64,000 bases of DNA from Pegea sp. RAD2-039 (lineage: Eukaryota > Chordata > Thaliacea > Salpida > Salpidae): the NCBI GenBank assembly GCA_034620365.1, contig JAQGEQ010000305.1:558001-622000 (forward strand). Reading direction: 5' to 3'. Positions 35,796 to 49,403 of this stretch are shown here, one piece after another. The first letter of the stretch is position 1. Every line of letters begins with the position of its first letter. The position numbers and the translations under genes were made by a program. The notes under the pieces are model-generated. The model searched no databases. It was not told the origin of the DNA and saw only the letters and a list, made by a program, of their open reading frames with translations.

Positions 35796-38700
35796 ATGCC
35801 TAAAACTCTGAGAGATGCTTTAGACTCAGAAGTTGGACTCAGACTGGAGAGGCAAAATCCAAGGTAAGTTACCAGATTATTTCTTAACTGAATGTTTCTA
35901 TTTGTGAAAGTTGAACAATTCTAAGCCGCTTTCCCAGAATATTTTTATATTTAGAAAAATGAATGATTTTGTTGAATAATCAGATTTAAATAAAGATATT
36001 ATTTATCAACTGTTACCTGGATATTGCAAATCGTGTGTAAGATTTATAATTAAGTTTGTCAAAATTCTTCAGGGATAGCTGGGAGAATAAAACTGAAACT
36101 TTTTTATCAGCAATGGGAGCTGTAATCGGATTAGGAAACATCTGGAGGTTCCCATACATCACATACAAGTATGGAGGAGGTAAATCTGTTAACTTGATGA
36201 ATAATCTTTTTAATGAACTATATCAGTCAATTAGCTAATAAAATAAGAATTTGTGAAAGTTATGGTTACTTTCAGGGGCTTTTCTCATACCTTATCTTGT
36301 ATTTGTTATTTTGTGTGGATTTCCAATGTTCTTCTTGGAGACTTCTTTGGGTCAATTTACACAACAAGGAGCCGTCCAAGCATGGACAATAGTCCCGATA
36401 ATGAAAGTAAGATGTAAATACAAAATATCATTTACCTGGACTCTATGTTTTGTGGTCAATATCCAAAGTTTAATTTGTTGTTAACTTCTCAGGGAGTGGG
36501 ACTTGGATCAGGATTTATAGGTTTCTTTTGTAATCTTTACTACATCACTGTCATGGCCTGGGCTTTATTATATTTTGTTCAATCTTTAAGAACTACACAG
36601 CTACCATGGATGAGATGTGGTCAGTTTTTGAGACTTCTTAAACTTTAAACAACAAAAATCATACAAACTTTGACATTATGAGAAGTGAAACCTCAAAAAA
36701 GATTTTCATCTTAAACAGCTGAACGTGAAACTTTAACTTTGATATGAAGCATTTAATGTTAGTACCAAGTTAAAAATATACAAAATTATTCCATAACAGC
36801 TGTTGACTTTAACAGCAGCCTTTCTTCTCATTTTCCTGTGTTCAATATATTTGTTACACTGGAAACTATTATGCTTGATATAATTACTGATTACTTATTA
36901 CTTAATCTTTTAATTTTTTCTGTTTCTGTATTTTGGTTGTTAGTGATAGATTCAACACGATGTGATGACAACTGAAGCATAATTTGTTGCAACAACGATT
37001 ACACAAGACAACTCGATGCATTCCACAATGGTTGTTACAGTTAAATCAGATCATAACTATATTTATGACGTTTGTAATAATTATTTTTCAGGTTGAAAGT
37101 ATACAAAGATATTTCAGTATTAGTCTCTGGCTTTTGTACTTAACAAAACCTTTTTAAATATAGTTTTATTGATTCATCTCAGCAATTATGAGAGCTAAAA
37201 AAGTGTCATCTTCATCATTAAAACGTTCTTATGAAGAACAGATTTGGATTTAAAACTTTAAAATTAAAATATTTCGTAGTTTCCTTCTTACATCATATTT
37301 TGATAAATAATAAATATAGAAAATATTTTCAAGATCAGTGGTTCAATACAAACTCTTGTATCACTTATAAGGCAGCAGTGGATACCAATTTTAGTAATTT
37401 CAATAAAGAAGCAAATAGGAGCTTACCAATCTTTGAATATTGGAAGTGAGAATAGAAATAAATTAAGTTTAAAAAAAAAGCTTAAAAACTCAAATATATT
37501 CTGTTAAAATGTTCTCAAATTAAAATAAGATTTTGATAAAGATTTCAATCAAGCAACTTATTTATAATTAAATTGTTTTTATTTTTTAGCAACTATATAT
37601 TAAGACGATCAGATAATCTAGACGAGATTGGTGGTCTAGAAAATTGGCCGATGATTATGAGTATGCTGATTTGCTGGATAATGGTCTACTTCTGCATTTT
37701 TCGCGGAACAAAGTCAACTGGAAAAGTATAAAAATAGAAATCGGTTTGAAAACTTCTTTTCTATTAATTTAATTGTCCAGGTTGTTTATTTCACTGCTAT
37801 TTTCCCATATGTTCTTCTTGTTATCCTTCTGGTTCGTGGATGTACTCTCCCAGGATCTTTATCGGGAATTTATTTCTATCTGAAACCAAATATTTCTGAA
37901 ATACTACGAGCAGAAGTGAGCAACTTTTTCCTAAAAGTTGAAACAATTATTGTGATAATAAAAGTCATAAATATATTTCAATAGGTTTGGGTGAACGCTG
38001 GAAGTCAAGTTTGTTACTCATATGCGATTTGCTTTTCTGTTCTAGTAGCTTATGGAAGTTTCAGCAAATTCGATAGTGATTGTTACAAGTAAATATCTTA
38101 GCTTTAATCTATTTGAAGTTTTGTTAACATGACAAGTAATTGTTGGTTCTATAAATCTAGTCTTTACTGTGATTAATTCGTTCAATTATTTTATAATAAA
38201 ATCTTTTTATAAATTTTAAAATCTTAATTTTCACAACATTAGTTATTTCTTTCAATTTTTAGGCGAACTTTTTACCTGTCTTTATCTTGTTCTTTAACCT
38301 CCTTCTTAAGTGGATTTGCAGTGTTCGGAGTTCTTGGAAATATGTCTGAAGTTCTTAAAGTTGAAGTCAAAGATGTAGTTCAATCAGGTCAAGGAATTAA
38401 ATTGTCATAATAAAAAATATAGCAAAGGTTAATCTGCTAAAGACTGGTTATAAGTAAAGATTAAACCCTCATATTGTCAACAATTTATAAGATTGATTTG
38501 GTTTTAAGACTGATGAAAGTTTTCTTCTATATAGGTCCTGGACTAGCTTTTATAGTATATCCGACAGCATTAACATTTATGCCATTTCCTCAATTTTGGA
38601 ACGCTTGCTTCTTTCTTATGATAATCTTGCTTGCTATTGACAGTCAAGTAAGTAGTTTTAAGCAAAAATTTATAAAGTTTAAAAAAATGTCAAGACATAT

Positions 38701-40060
38701 TATTAGATCAACTAAAATATATTTTGATCTTAAGTTTATCATTTACTTTTCAATAAGATTTAATTGTGTGGCTAAATCTGTTTTACTACATTAAACAATT
38801 TTTACAAATTTTTTTCTTCTACATTTTCTTCTTTTTAATTATTTTTTTCCAGTTTTGCTGCATGGAAGGAGTCTTGACAATATTTTACGATTCTTTTGAG
38901 TGGCCCCGAAAAAATCGAATGTTATTTTCTGGGCTCGCTTGTATCGGACTTTTTATATCTGGACTAATGTTTGTTACACCTGTTAGTATCTATTTCAAAT
39001 CCTAATCGGCCTAAATATCAATATTGAAAAACTTATAAATTCAATAAATATATAAAAATATTGGATGAAATATGTTGATCATAAGGAACAAAAGTTTTAT
39101 TAAATTCTTTTATAATATTTAGAGTGGAATTTATATTTTTGAATTATTCAACAATTATTCTGTTAGTGGAATTACTTTATTGTGGTTAGTCTCTTGGCAA
39201 TCAATAGGAATTGGCTGGCTGTATGGATCGAGAAGTTACTATGACATCATCAAAGATATGATTGGATATTATCCTTCACCTTACTTGAGCATCTGTTTTC
39301 GGTTTGCTACTCCAGCGCTTTCAACAGTGAGTATTCGAATGCAGCTTTCGAAATTTAAACTTCTGTTTTACTAATGCTGAAAAGGCGTTACATTGCAAAA
39401 GAAATTGTCATTAGTAACTTTCAGAAATTCGAGTTTGAAACACTTTTCAGCTGACTCAGTTCGAGAACCTTAAACAGAAAACAATTTCCACCAATCACAC
39501 CCAAACAATTATCAAACAGATAAACATTTGATGGTTGACGATGTTAACATTTCGTTTACTAAAAGCAAAGAGCTTTGCTTCATAGTAATTACCCATGCAT
39601 CATGGACATAACGCTCTTTAGTATTGTAACAGGGTTTATATTTATTGCTAGAAATGATTATTTAAAAAACGTAAAATAAAACTACTTCCTCACAGGCTGT
39701 GATGGTGTTTTACATAACTCAATACGAACCACTAGAAACTGAAGGATTACGATACCCGTTATGGGCGAACTTAATTGGTTGGTGTTTATGTTTAACCTCA
39801 TTTCTATGTGTCCCTTTTTGGGCTTTGTATGAATTATTGAAACGAAAAGGAAGCTTACGAAAGGTTTGTTTGCAAAGTTTTGATAAAATTGAAATATTTA
39901 TTGGAAATTTTGTAAAGTTTAATAATTCTAGTGTATTAACTGACTCTGCAATTTACAGCGATTTTATGAATCACTTAAACCACAAATCCCTGTTCCTATC
40001 AGAGACACAAAACCTTTTACTCAAAAAGTCAAGTTAAAGTTTCTGGAAAACAAAATATAA
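35796..40060 (+). CDS. SLC6-like: SLC6-family Na+/Cl- dependent transporter (GABA/amino-acid-like subgroup)
   Basis: Fourteen exons close in phase to 586 aa: 35796-35863, 36073-36179, 36276-36406, 36493-36619, 37334-37445, 37590-37725, 37781-37915, 37985-38088, 38263-38387, 38535-38647, 38853-38981, 39123-39326, 39696-39863, 39959-40060. TM1 has the signature [21 protein letters not shown] glycine (G42) sits where monoamine transporters have aspartate, so substrates with their own carboxylate (GABA, glycine, taurine, creatine type) are favoured. Further hallmarks: [19 protein letters not shown] (TM2), WFNTNSC plus sequons in a short extracellular loop 2, [20 protein letters not shown] (TM5), [19 protein letters not shown] (TM6), [15 protein letters not shown] (TM7, keeps the Cl- site serine), PGLAFIVYP, and [16 protein letters not shown] (TM8). 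The C-tail is short and ends KFLENKI. The exact substrate is not assignable. Confidence 0.94.
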
Positions 40061-41474
40061 TCTCAAAAAGCCTTGAACAAGCTTTTTTGAACTTAGACTT
40101 TTTTTTTCACTTTAAGATTTATTTAGAAAAGTTTATTAGAATATATAATATTAAAGTATAAATAAAACTCTATATTATTAAGTGAAAACAACTTTAGACA
40201 GTTCCGATTTTCTTTGATAAACTTATACTCAGAATTGTTCTAATGTTAATCAAGGTATTAATGAAATCATTATAATATAAAAGATTTATTAAATAGTACT
40301 TAACTCTAAGTTATAAATATTAATTTCATTCTAATCTCTATTTGCTATTGAATTAGAATTTAGAAATAATAAAGTCTATAAAATTGTTTGCTGAAATTAT
40401 TTTATAAAATCGCTTACGAGTATCTAGATATCATTAACGGCTTTTAGATGGAAAGTTAGTTCAAAGAATATGAAGAAAACAAAACATTGCTATATAAACT
40501 GCTAAAAGCTTTTAAAACAGAGATGACAAATTGACAGTCTAAATTTCCCAATTATTTATAAATGAAATTATCTATAGATAGAAGCTATCGTTTTGATGGA
40601 AAGAAAAGATTAAAATTTCTCAATTATGATCTTCAATAATAATCCTTTAAGTATAATACTAACACTAAGGTTGTAACAAGAGCATTTAACTCGTTGCTAC
40701 ATTAATGTTTTCAATAAATAAAAATTATCATTTAAAAATCTTCTTTATCTAGAGTTTTACGTAAGAAATATATAAGTAAGCTGGCAGCTAATTATATTCA
40801 ACTGAGATTTCTATTTATTATATATATAATATATAATACTTATATATATAAATCTGGTTTAAGCCGTTTCAAATAATCAATGCATCCACATCCTATTAAC
40901 AAATTTGAGAGTAAACTGAAAATTGGATAAATAGTGTTTAACATGTAAGTTGAAACCAATGAACAGCAAATAATTCATGACAAATTTCAGTTTGTATTTT
41001 TATAATGGTTTAAGTTTGGCAGAATTAAGAACTTGCAAAATATAACTTCAACTAATTAAAAAACTTGGTACAAATGTGTAAGTAGCATCAGCAAATATAA
41101 TATAACAAAAGGAATTAGTTCTAAATTAGGTAAATATACAAAACTGGCCACTAATAAATTGAAGCCACTACATAAAACAGAACAGTGAACAAACAAGCAA
41201 TACTAAACAAATGGCTAGGATTAGTAAGGAGGTAAAATCATTTGAATAAAATACTGTTCATAAAATCTACATCAAAATTTTACTTCTAAAATTAAATCTT
41301 CATTATTTATAGAATTTGAAAATCTCTGTATAACATTAGAAAATAAAAAAGTTTGATTTTTAAAGACAAAATTATAGTAAAAATATAAAAGACATAAAAA
41401 CTGAATTTCTGATAAAATTTTGGCAATACCATGATTTTACAAAAGTTCAAGCAAATCAAAAAATGTTTTTTAGG
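40061..41474. other. Convergent intergenic region with an AT microsatellite
   Basis: The SLC6 and HEAT-repeat genes converge here. A TA-rich simple repeat lies at about 40816-40850. A candidate AATAAA for SLC6 is near 40160. Otherwise A/T-rich and featureless. Confidence 0.5.
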
Positions 41475-44400
41475 TCATGATTTTGAGGAATTTAAACTTT
41501 TGTAAGTTGAGGAGCTTCTAATGAGTCTCTTGTTCTTGATTGATTCCAACACTTTTGTCGCTTCGCTAAAAAATCGAATAAAAATGAAAAATTTTAAAAT
41601 AATTTTAAGTAATTTTCAACTTTAGTAAATTACATAGTGACTTTTCATAAATGTGTGCCACCTAGCAACAAACATCACAAACTATTTCATAAAGATTGAA
41701 TAATAAAAGTAGATATGATAGATTTAGTAATTTGATCTCAGAGTTATAAATTTGATATATATTTGAAAATTCAGATGAAAACTAAATATTATTACAGAAA
41801 ACTCAACATAATATTTACAAATACATTTAAAATAAATAAATAATATAAACTAGCTTCTCATACCATTAACGAAACTTAAACTCAAAGTTTTTAATTAATA
41901 CAAATTTCTACAAACATTTTATAAAAACCAGATTAAAGGTGAACTTTACACTAAATTATAAACTTTTGAATTTTTAAATAGTAAATTTTATGATTTAATT
42001 AAAAAGCAGATCTAGTTTAATAAAACAAGTTAAGATACTTTATAATAATCAACTTTTCTGTTTATACTTTGATAAAATTTATCAAATTGCTTTTATTCTA
42101 TGATTAAAGTTATAAAAAGTAAAAAAGACCTCGATAGGCAAGATTCAGATTTTTGTTTCTCTTCCAAAGCACGGATCGCTCTCACATCTGAGATACAAAG
42201 CACTTCAAACGTCTTCATAATCTATAAGAGAACTTTGAAGTGGTAACTAAGACCCATACTACCAATTACTTGCAATTTGACGTAATCACTTGAATCGAGA
42301 GCTAACATCTCGATAAGAATTCTTAAAGTTTTCTCATTTTTTATTCCTACAGCTGAGATGGCAACTACAGCATGAGACCGATTATCACTTGTCCCACTTT
42401 CAAGCAGTTTGTCCAACTCCGCAATTAATCTGTGTTTAGAAAGAAATCAATAAATTAAAAATTGTTTTTATTCTTACTTTATTCTTAAACCAAGTTTCGT
42501 TAATGTTTGTGAAACTCCTAATCTCACTTCAGATTTTGCTTCATCCCATAACTTGGGGATTAAAGTATTAAAAATCTCATTTTCACTTGACGCGTTTTGC
42601 AACTGATAAAAAGAAGAGATTAGAAACTGTTGTCAATGAGTTTCTCATCAAGAAGCTAACTTGTTGGTTTGTAAACAAACCGATAAGTTGAATAGCCAAC
42701 AGTCTATCGTGCCAATTGATTGCATGGAATAACTGACGTAAACAAGAATGTAGAATTGATTTGTCAAAACAACTTAACTGACAAATAAGCGCTTCAAGGG
42801 AAATAGAATGATGTTTCCATTCAGACGTCGTCTATATACAGAAATCTTTCAAACTTATTCGTTTTTTTCGCTTAATCTTCTTACTTGGAGTATATTTGTC
42901 AATGTAAACTTCACTAATCTTCTGAGATTGCCTTTACATCCAATTTTACTTAAACAAACAGCTGAGTAGCAGACAATATCTTCATCCGCTTGTAAATCAC
43001 TTTTTTGTAAAAGGTCATGCAAAGTCTGCAGAGTTAAAATAAAGATTTTATTCTACAAAGTATTAACAATTGTGATGGTAGTAAGCATTGAGACATGAAA
43101 AAGAAGTTTGTTAAAATATTTAATAAAAAAAACTTTAATTGAAATTTAAGTTGAAAGGCCAAATATTTTGGTCAGTAAATAAACCTTTATTAGATCATGA
43201 TTCGATTTACAAATATTCTCTTCAGAAGTATCATCAGTTTTACATTTGACTATGATCCTCAAAATTTCCGTTTGGATATGTTTTGAGCCATTTTGAAGAT
43301 GAGTAACCGTTTCAGCTTCTATTCCCCGGTTCCATTTTCCTGGTAAATAATGAAATAACTGTAGCGAGAATAAGCGAAGAACTTTGTAACAGTATAAGTT
43401 GGACTTTATAAAAGAATTGTTCGATGTAACTAAATACGAGTTTCAATAAAAACAGTTTTCAGAAAAATGAGAAGACTCTGAATATGATATACCATCAGGA
43501 CTTTGACAAAAAATAAAATTCAAACAGTTTGTTTAAAAGGTAGAAAATCATTCTTTAAATTTTCTTAAAATAGCTAAAGTATTTAGATAAAGAAACCTTC
43601 AATAAATACTTATTTCAAGATACTTCAAAACAACTTTCATCTGACTACTATCAACAACCAAATACTTATCTAAAATCAATATTTTTTTAAGCTCAATGCT
43701 TGACTGCTTATAATTGAAGCATTTGAAGTCAATGACAAAACTTTTAATAAATCAAACCATTAAGTCAAAATAATAGCTTTACAATTTGATAAGTTCCAGT
43801 TAAAGTGACAATAACTTACCTAGAAGTATAAGAGATTTACAAATTTCATAGCGAACACAGTTGATAGGTTCACGATTAAACGCTCGGCACAGAGTGTATA
43901 TGATGTTTTGAGGATCAGCTGATCCTAAAGAGGCACAAGCCCTAGCGGAATAAATCCTTTCTTGTACTCTTGATGATGTGGTTAGACGTTTACTAATTTC
44001 CTGAAAGTAAAAAACTTTGAATTTGAAATTTGTTGTAAGATTTGAAATTTGCTCAGCATTTTTATGATTCACTTTTTTTAAATTTTATAAATCAAATAAC
44101 TTTACGATGTATCTAAATTTGCAAGTAGAAAGTAGGACGTGAGCTAACAGCTTTACTGAAAACGTTCAATAAAAGCTTAAAAAATATCTTAGTTGATGAA
44201 GCATAACTAGGAAAACAACAAAAGCACCAAATAGCACCACAAATTTATTTGACTTTTAATCTTTTGAAAAAATTTCCTCAAAAAGTTGAAGTTAATCTTT
44301 AAAGAGTCCCACCTGTAATCTTTCTTGATGGATATTGTTCAATTCAATATCTTTACTGGGTGATGAAGGACATAGATGAGATTGAAATTGAAGAGGCTTT

Positions 44401-44785
44401 GGAGGCTTGGCAATATCATCTTTGTCCAAATTCCTGGAAGAAACAAACATTAACAATTGAGATATTTTATTGAGAAAGAGATTGTGAAAAGAAAAAACCA
44501 AAAACTCGAATTGACGATTTGAAGTGTTTTAATTTTCTTTTAATTAATTTTAATTATTATTATAATTATTATTAATTTTAATTCTTTTGTAAGTTTTTAG
44601 TAAACAGATAAAAAATTGATAATAAATTTCTTTTTACAATCGAGCTTTTCAACATAAGAAAAGAGATTATTTTACCTTTTTACCGGTCTTTTAGATACAA
44701 AAAATCTGAGCTTAGTTCTTTCTTTTAAATTTCCTTGATTTACAAGTTGTATATGTTTGTTAATACTTGTTGTTGTCGGTTCCAT
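41475..44785 (-). CDS. HEAT-repeat protein (possibly HEATR4-like)
   Basis: Ten exons close in phase to 448 aa: 44785-44676, 44433-44313, 44000-43820, 43339-43185, 43025-42885, 42831-42661, 42602-42478, 42429-42270, 42221-42130, 41565-41475. After a basic and proline-containing N-terminus (RFFVSKRPVKR, KPPKPLQFQ) come repeated paired helices of HEAT type. Examples are RIYSARACASLGSADPQNII, INWHDRLLAIQLIGLFTNQQ, AKSEVRLGVSQTLTKLGLRI, NRSHAVVAISAVGIKNEKTL and DYVKLQIMKTFEVL. No catalytic motif, signal or membrane segment is seen, so it is probably a soluble scaffold. Human HEATR4 has similar repeats but is about twice as long, so the assignment is tentative. The start lies in a reasonable context and no upstream coding exon was found. 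Confidence 0.75.
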
Positions 44786-45629
44786 CTTGCACCAGTTACT
44801 TCTATCACGTGGGTATATTTGTCTACCGTTTTGCTAAAAAATTCATATTTACTTACAAACAAATGATTCTAAAAATGTTTATAGTTGATTATATAAAAGT
44901 CAGTTTACAAGAAAACCAAAAAATTGAACTTTTTAAACTTCACTGCTTAGAATAAGAATGAAAGTTGTTTAAAATGTGCTTTTTGCTACTTAAAAAGTAA
45001 GTTGAAAACTTAGCATATAAACAATTGCTTATGAAAATATAAAAGATTAAAGTTTGATGAATCAACTTTGAGAAGATTTATTTATCTGTATGTTGCAAAT
45101 ATTGACAAGTCATTACAAATAGAAAGTAAAGTAAAAACAAATAGTTGCTTTTAAGGAAGATCAGACAATTTTAATCGAGAGTTTACTCAGCTTAAGGTAG
45201 TTTAAAACCAACAAAATAAATGTAAAGTCAGTTTTGAAATTTAAAGAAAACAAATAGTGACAGAAATTGACTGAAAGTAAAAAATATTCAACATAAAAAA
45301 CCAACAAATTTATTGAAAAATAAAGTTTTTAAGAAGTAAAGTTAGGACAAAAATAAGTTTAGAGTACAAACATTAAAATCTTAAATATATTTACATAATA
45401 AAATTAACAATATGAAGTTTTTCAAAGGTTACAACAAGTAAAAAGTGAACTGATGGGAAACTCAAATAAAAAAAAGCATCAATACTAAAAAATTCTATTA
45501 TTTGATTTAACGACTTTCAACTCTTAATTACAACCAGGTTGTTTTCTTTAATAACTTCTTAGTTTTTTAACGAATAACTTTATCAGTAAAGCTTAATTTC
45601 ATATATTTTGAAATAATGGATATGGGTTC
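44786..45629. other. Spacer between HEAT-repeat and coiled-coil genes
   Basis: A/T-rich. Both flanking genes read leftward, so this holds the HEAT-gene promoter and the 3' end of the coiled-coil gene. I see no exon here. Confidence 0.45.
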
Positions 45630-47769
45630 TTACCTTACTATGTGAATCTGTAATAAAAGTTGTTTCAGCGACATTCGATTGTAATCCAGTTCTGAAAGTG
45701 TTTTCAGAGCTTGTGCTGTCTTAGACAACATTTGAAATCAATTTCAATAAAAGAAAATTTTCGCGGTTTTTATTAAAAGCAAATTTAGTAGATGGAGTTT
45801 GATTTAAACATTGGTTTTTAGTTAAGCAGTTGATATTGATTAAAAAGGAAACTTACTCATTATTCTTCGTATTTTTGTCAACTCTCTATTATTATTCTGA
45901 ACAAATGAATTAGAAGAAAACTCTGATTTTTCTGCTGCATCAACAATTTTTGAATAAATTTCATGAATTCTTCTTCTTAACTTTTCCAAGCTGCCTCTCT
46001 GAAATATATCATGACTTCAAAATGAAGAATTTTAATTTTCTGAAGTATTTAAATGTAAATGTGAAAAAAGGAGAAAGCTTTAAGTACAACTTGTGATGAT
46101 ACAAACGTATTTCATGACATAATAAGACGGTTCTAAATAAAGTTCAAACTATCTAACCATCATATCAAAATCTCCAGCGATTAAATTTTGTTCAGTTTTC
46201 CAAGGTAAGCTGACATTTTCCAAAACATTTCTATCAACAAAGTTACTCGGTTTTGATAAATGAACTTGATGGAATGGTTGATTCTACAAAAATGATTTCA
46301 TAAAAGTTTTCACAGAATATGATAACTTGACTTTAAGTATTAACAAAAGCTTGATACTAGAGTTATATGGTAACTTTTTGATGACCTATTAAATTGACAA
46401 AGTATTTAAAGTCTGAAAAACGAATTTAATGTGAAAATTATTCAACGAAACTATTCATCTACAACAAACTTTCAACATGAGCTTACTAGTATCATTTTTC
46501 TGGTATCTTTTTTTGTTTTTTCTTTACTTTCCATCTTACTAGAGATTGGTGATTCTAAAACTTTATGTAATTTTAGAATAACGTTTTTGAATTTAATAAA
46601 TTAAAGAATGTTTATACATATTAGATTAAGCATAATAAATTGTATAAAGCCATATTTTAGGAGCAAAAATTAATATCAACAATAAAAATTAAAACCCTTA
46701 ATACTACTAAAAAAACTAAAATATTAAAAACTCACTAGTAAGTAGCTCAGTTTGTAAGCTCAAAAAAGAAATAAGATCCTCAGAAAAAATTGAATTTTTA
46801 TTCAGAGGCTTGAACTTATAGGTGATCTCATCATCAGAAATATTATTTAGATTCTAAAATATAGAAAAGTTAATCATAGAAAAGAAATAATGAAGTTTAC
46901 TTCAAGATGTAGTTTCAGTTTTTCAGAAATATTTTCTTCAGCAATTCTCTCAACTTTTTTTTGAAGTAATTGTATTTCTTCTTTTATTAAAGGTTCCTTG
47001 ATAACAGAAAACTATTTTATCATAATTATCAAACAACTTGCTAATTATAGGTTTTATAAAAGTAATTAATTTAATTGTTTAGTGAAAAAATATAAAAACA
47101 ACTTTTTATACTAAAAATCAACCTAAAACTATAATATTCACAAAGCTTAATAAAATGTTACAATATGATAAGAAACGTCCTCTATTATAAAGAATAAACT
47201 TTCTTCAATAATCATCAATATTAAATGTTATAAAACTTTTATCCAACTAAAAAAAGATGTTTAAATACGAGTAATTACCTGGTCTTGCTCGTTGGTGGTC
47301 TCATTTGCGTTCTTTCTTTGTTGGAAAATTTCAATGTTGGTTTGTTCCAGAATTTTTACAATCATTTCAACTTGTTGAGTCTAAAAAGAATTAAATAAAC
47401 TTACTGAAACTAATAATCTTAAATCTATAATTAACTTACTAATTTGTATAATGCATTCACTTTTTTCATTGTATTATTATCATTCAAATCTTTAGAAAGA
47501 TATTTCTTCACTTGTTCATGTAACTTATCAACTAAAGACTTTGATGTTTTGATCTTAAAACAATTCAATGATTATTAGATTTATGGGCAAATTGACTAAA
47601 GTATCCATCAATTAAAATTATGTAAATAATTTCAACTTACTTGATTATATATCAAACTGTCAGATTGGTATTTTGTTGATTTTCTTTTTGATGGAAAAAA
47701 ATTACAATTCCAAACTTTTTCTAATTTCGTTCCCATTTTTTGCTTTTTGATCTTCGCTGACAAACTCAT
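45630..47769 (-). CDS. Unrecognised coiled-coil protein
   Basis: Nine exons with good splice sites close in phase to about 318 aa: 47769-47641, 47553-47440, 47380-47279, 46996-46901, 46853-46736, 46554-46487, 46283-46158, 45998-45857, 45691-45630. The N-terminus is basic (MSLSAKIKKQKMGTKLEKVW). Helical, charged, heptad-like segments follow (SLVDKLHEQVKKYLSKDLN, QQVEMIVKILEQTNIEIFQQ, IQLLQKKVERIAEE, LEKLRRRIHEIYSKIVDAAE). The frame ends LKQLLLQIHIVR-stop. That stop overlaps a GTAAG, so a further exon cannot be excluded. I do not recognise the family. The size, coiled coils and tandem E2F-like motifs upstream would suit a kinetochore or centrosome component, but that is inference. The acceptor of the last exon was chosen among alternatives by phase. 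Confidence 0.62.
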
Positions 47770-48075
47770 AGATGATAAAATTAGTTTTATAAAAACTACA
47801 CCTAAACTATTAAATAAGAAAAAAAATTTAAATAAAAGATAAAGCTGTTAAACAATCCCAATAATTTAAATAAATAAATAAAAAATAATTAAAATGAGAC
47901 ATTCAAAACTGCTATAGTTTTATAACTATAATAAATTATAAAAGAAGAACTACTTTAAAAGTTATCAACGAAAAGAAGTTTATTTGTAAATAGTACTCAC
48001 AAAAGCATGTGTCATCTTAGCTTAGCGTTCCATGTAACTTATAGTAACATTTTGAAATCAATCAAGCGCGAGGCA

Positions 48076-48098
48076 TTTTTTGGCGTATTTGGCGGAAA
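48076..48098 (+). promoter_or_regulatory. Tandem E2F-like motifs
   Basis: Two copies of TTTGGCG spaced 12 bp apart (TTTTTGGCG, then TTTGGCGGAAA at 48088-48098). The second closely matches the E2F consensus TTTSSCGSGAAA-like core. They lie about 310-330 bp upstream of the coiled-coil gene's ATG, in otherwise CpG-poor DNA. Confidence 0.45.
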
Positions 48099-49403
48099 AA
48101 GAGTTCAAAATCATTCACCAAAACCATTTACTTAACAATATTTAAGTTTGACTTCATAACTACCTAAAATATTCAAGATAAATTACTAAATTTGAAACTA
48201 CTAATAAGAAAACCTGGCAACAAATTAAAAGTGAAAGTTTAAATTTGTACTTTTATCCGGTATATTTAGCAAAGTCTTACACCAAAATAAAGAAAACCTA
48301 AAAAAATCTAAAAAAAATACTCACTGAACTTAAAACTACAGGTCTAAGTAAAGATTTACAGACTAATGTTTAATATCCTTTAAAGTCACAATGCATTTAA
48401 GAAATGTCAAACACTGTACCTCAAAATTTATCTTTTAAGGAAGTTTAATCCTGCAATAAGTAAGAGATTAGCTTAGCAACAAAGTCGGTTATTAAGTAGG
48501 TCTATATGAATATTTTTTCATGAAATTTTTATTAAAATGTCTAGGACTTTGTACTTCTTGTTGTATAAAAAAAACTTTTGTTTAAATGATGAACCTAAAC
48601 ATATTTGCCTACTTTATTTTTACGATTAAAGCACCTTATTCTTATGATGTTAGTAAGAATAATAATACGAATTAAAATTGTTTTTTTAATTAAATTTCTC
48701 TACTCTCGAAAAAAAAATCGAAACAGATATTATCAATTGAAGTTTTTATCATTCTATAAGTAAGCAATGTTCACTTTATAGTACACAAAATAACTTGTTA
48801 AGAAAGCTGTCTGACAAATTGTTTATTCAAATAATAGAAATATGTTTTTAATTATTCTTTAATAGATCAAAGTAAGTAAAATTGTAACACAAAAAAACAT
48901 TTGTTTTCCTATTTTTAAGGTACTTTAGAATTCACTGAGCTTATTTAGAATTAAAAAACAACTTAAAAAGCTATTATGATTTTTTGTGCCTTTAAAAGTT
49001 TATACTTGTTTTCATCCATAACTTTATTCCCAGAGTAATTTATTTGCCGCTTGAAACAACAGAAAATGTTTATTATAATTATGACAGCTTAATTTTTTTC
49101 TGTAAAACATTCTTTGTCAGAATAATTTATTCAAACTAATTTCAATTACTGCATGTTGAAATAAATAGCTAATCAAAAACTAAAAAAGCTAATCAAACTT
49201 AATATTCAAGTTTAACATGTCAGTAAATTACATATACGCAGAATAAATTCGTCCATTGAGCATTTATATAAGAATTTTTCAAAGTTTCTTAATTTTAGCT
49301 TCTATCATTGTTGAAATTTTAAATATTTGTTAATTTATTTAGATTGTCTTAATTTATTGTTTTAGAGGCTGATATTTCATTTGCATTCGAATAAATTTGG
49401 TTA

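Noticed and set aside
40816..40850. TA-rich palindromic run considered as a structured RNA or origin.
   Set aside because: A simple AT microsatellite explains it.
47760..48060. CRISPR-like or tandem array.
   Set aside because: No regularly spaced repeats; the context is an animal nuclear genome.
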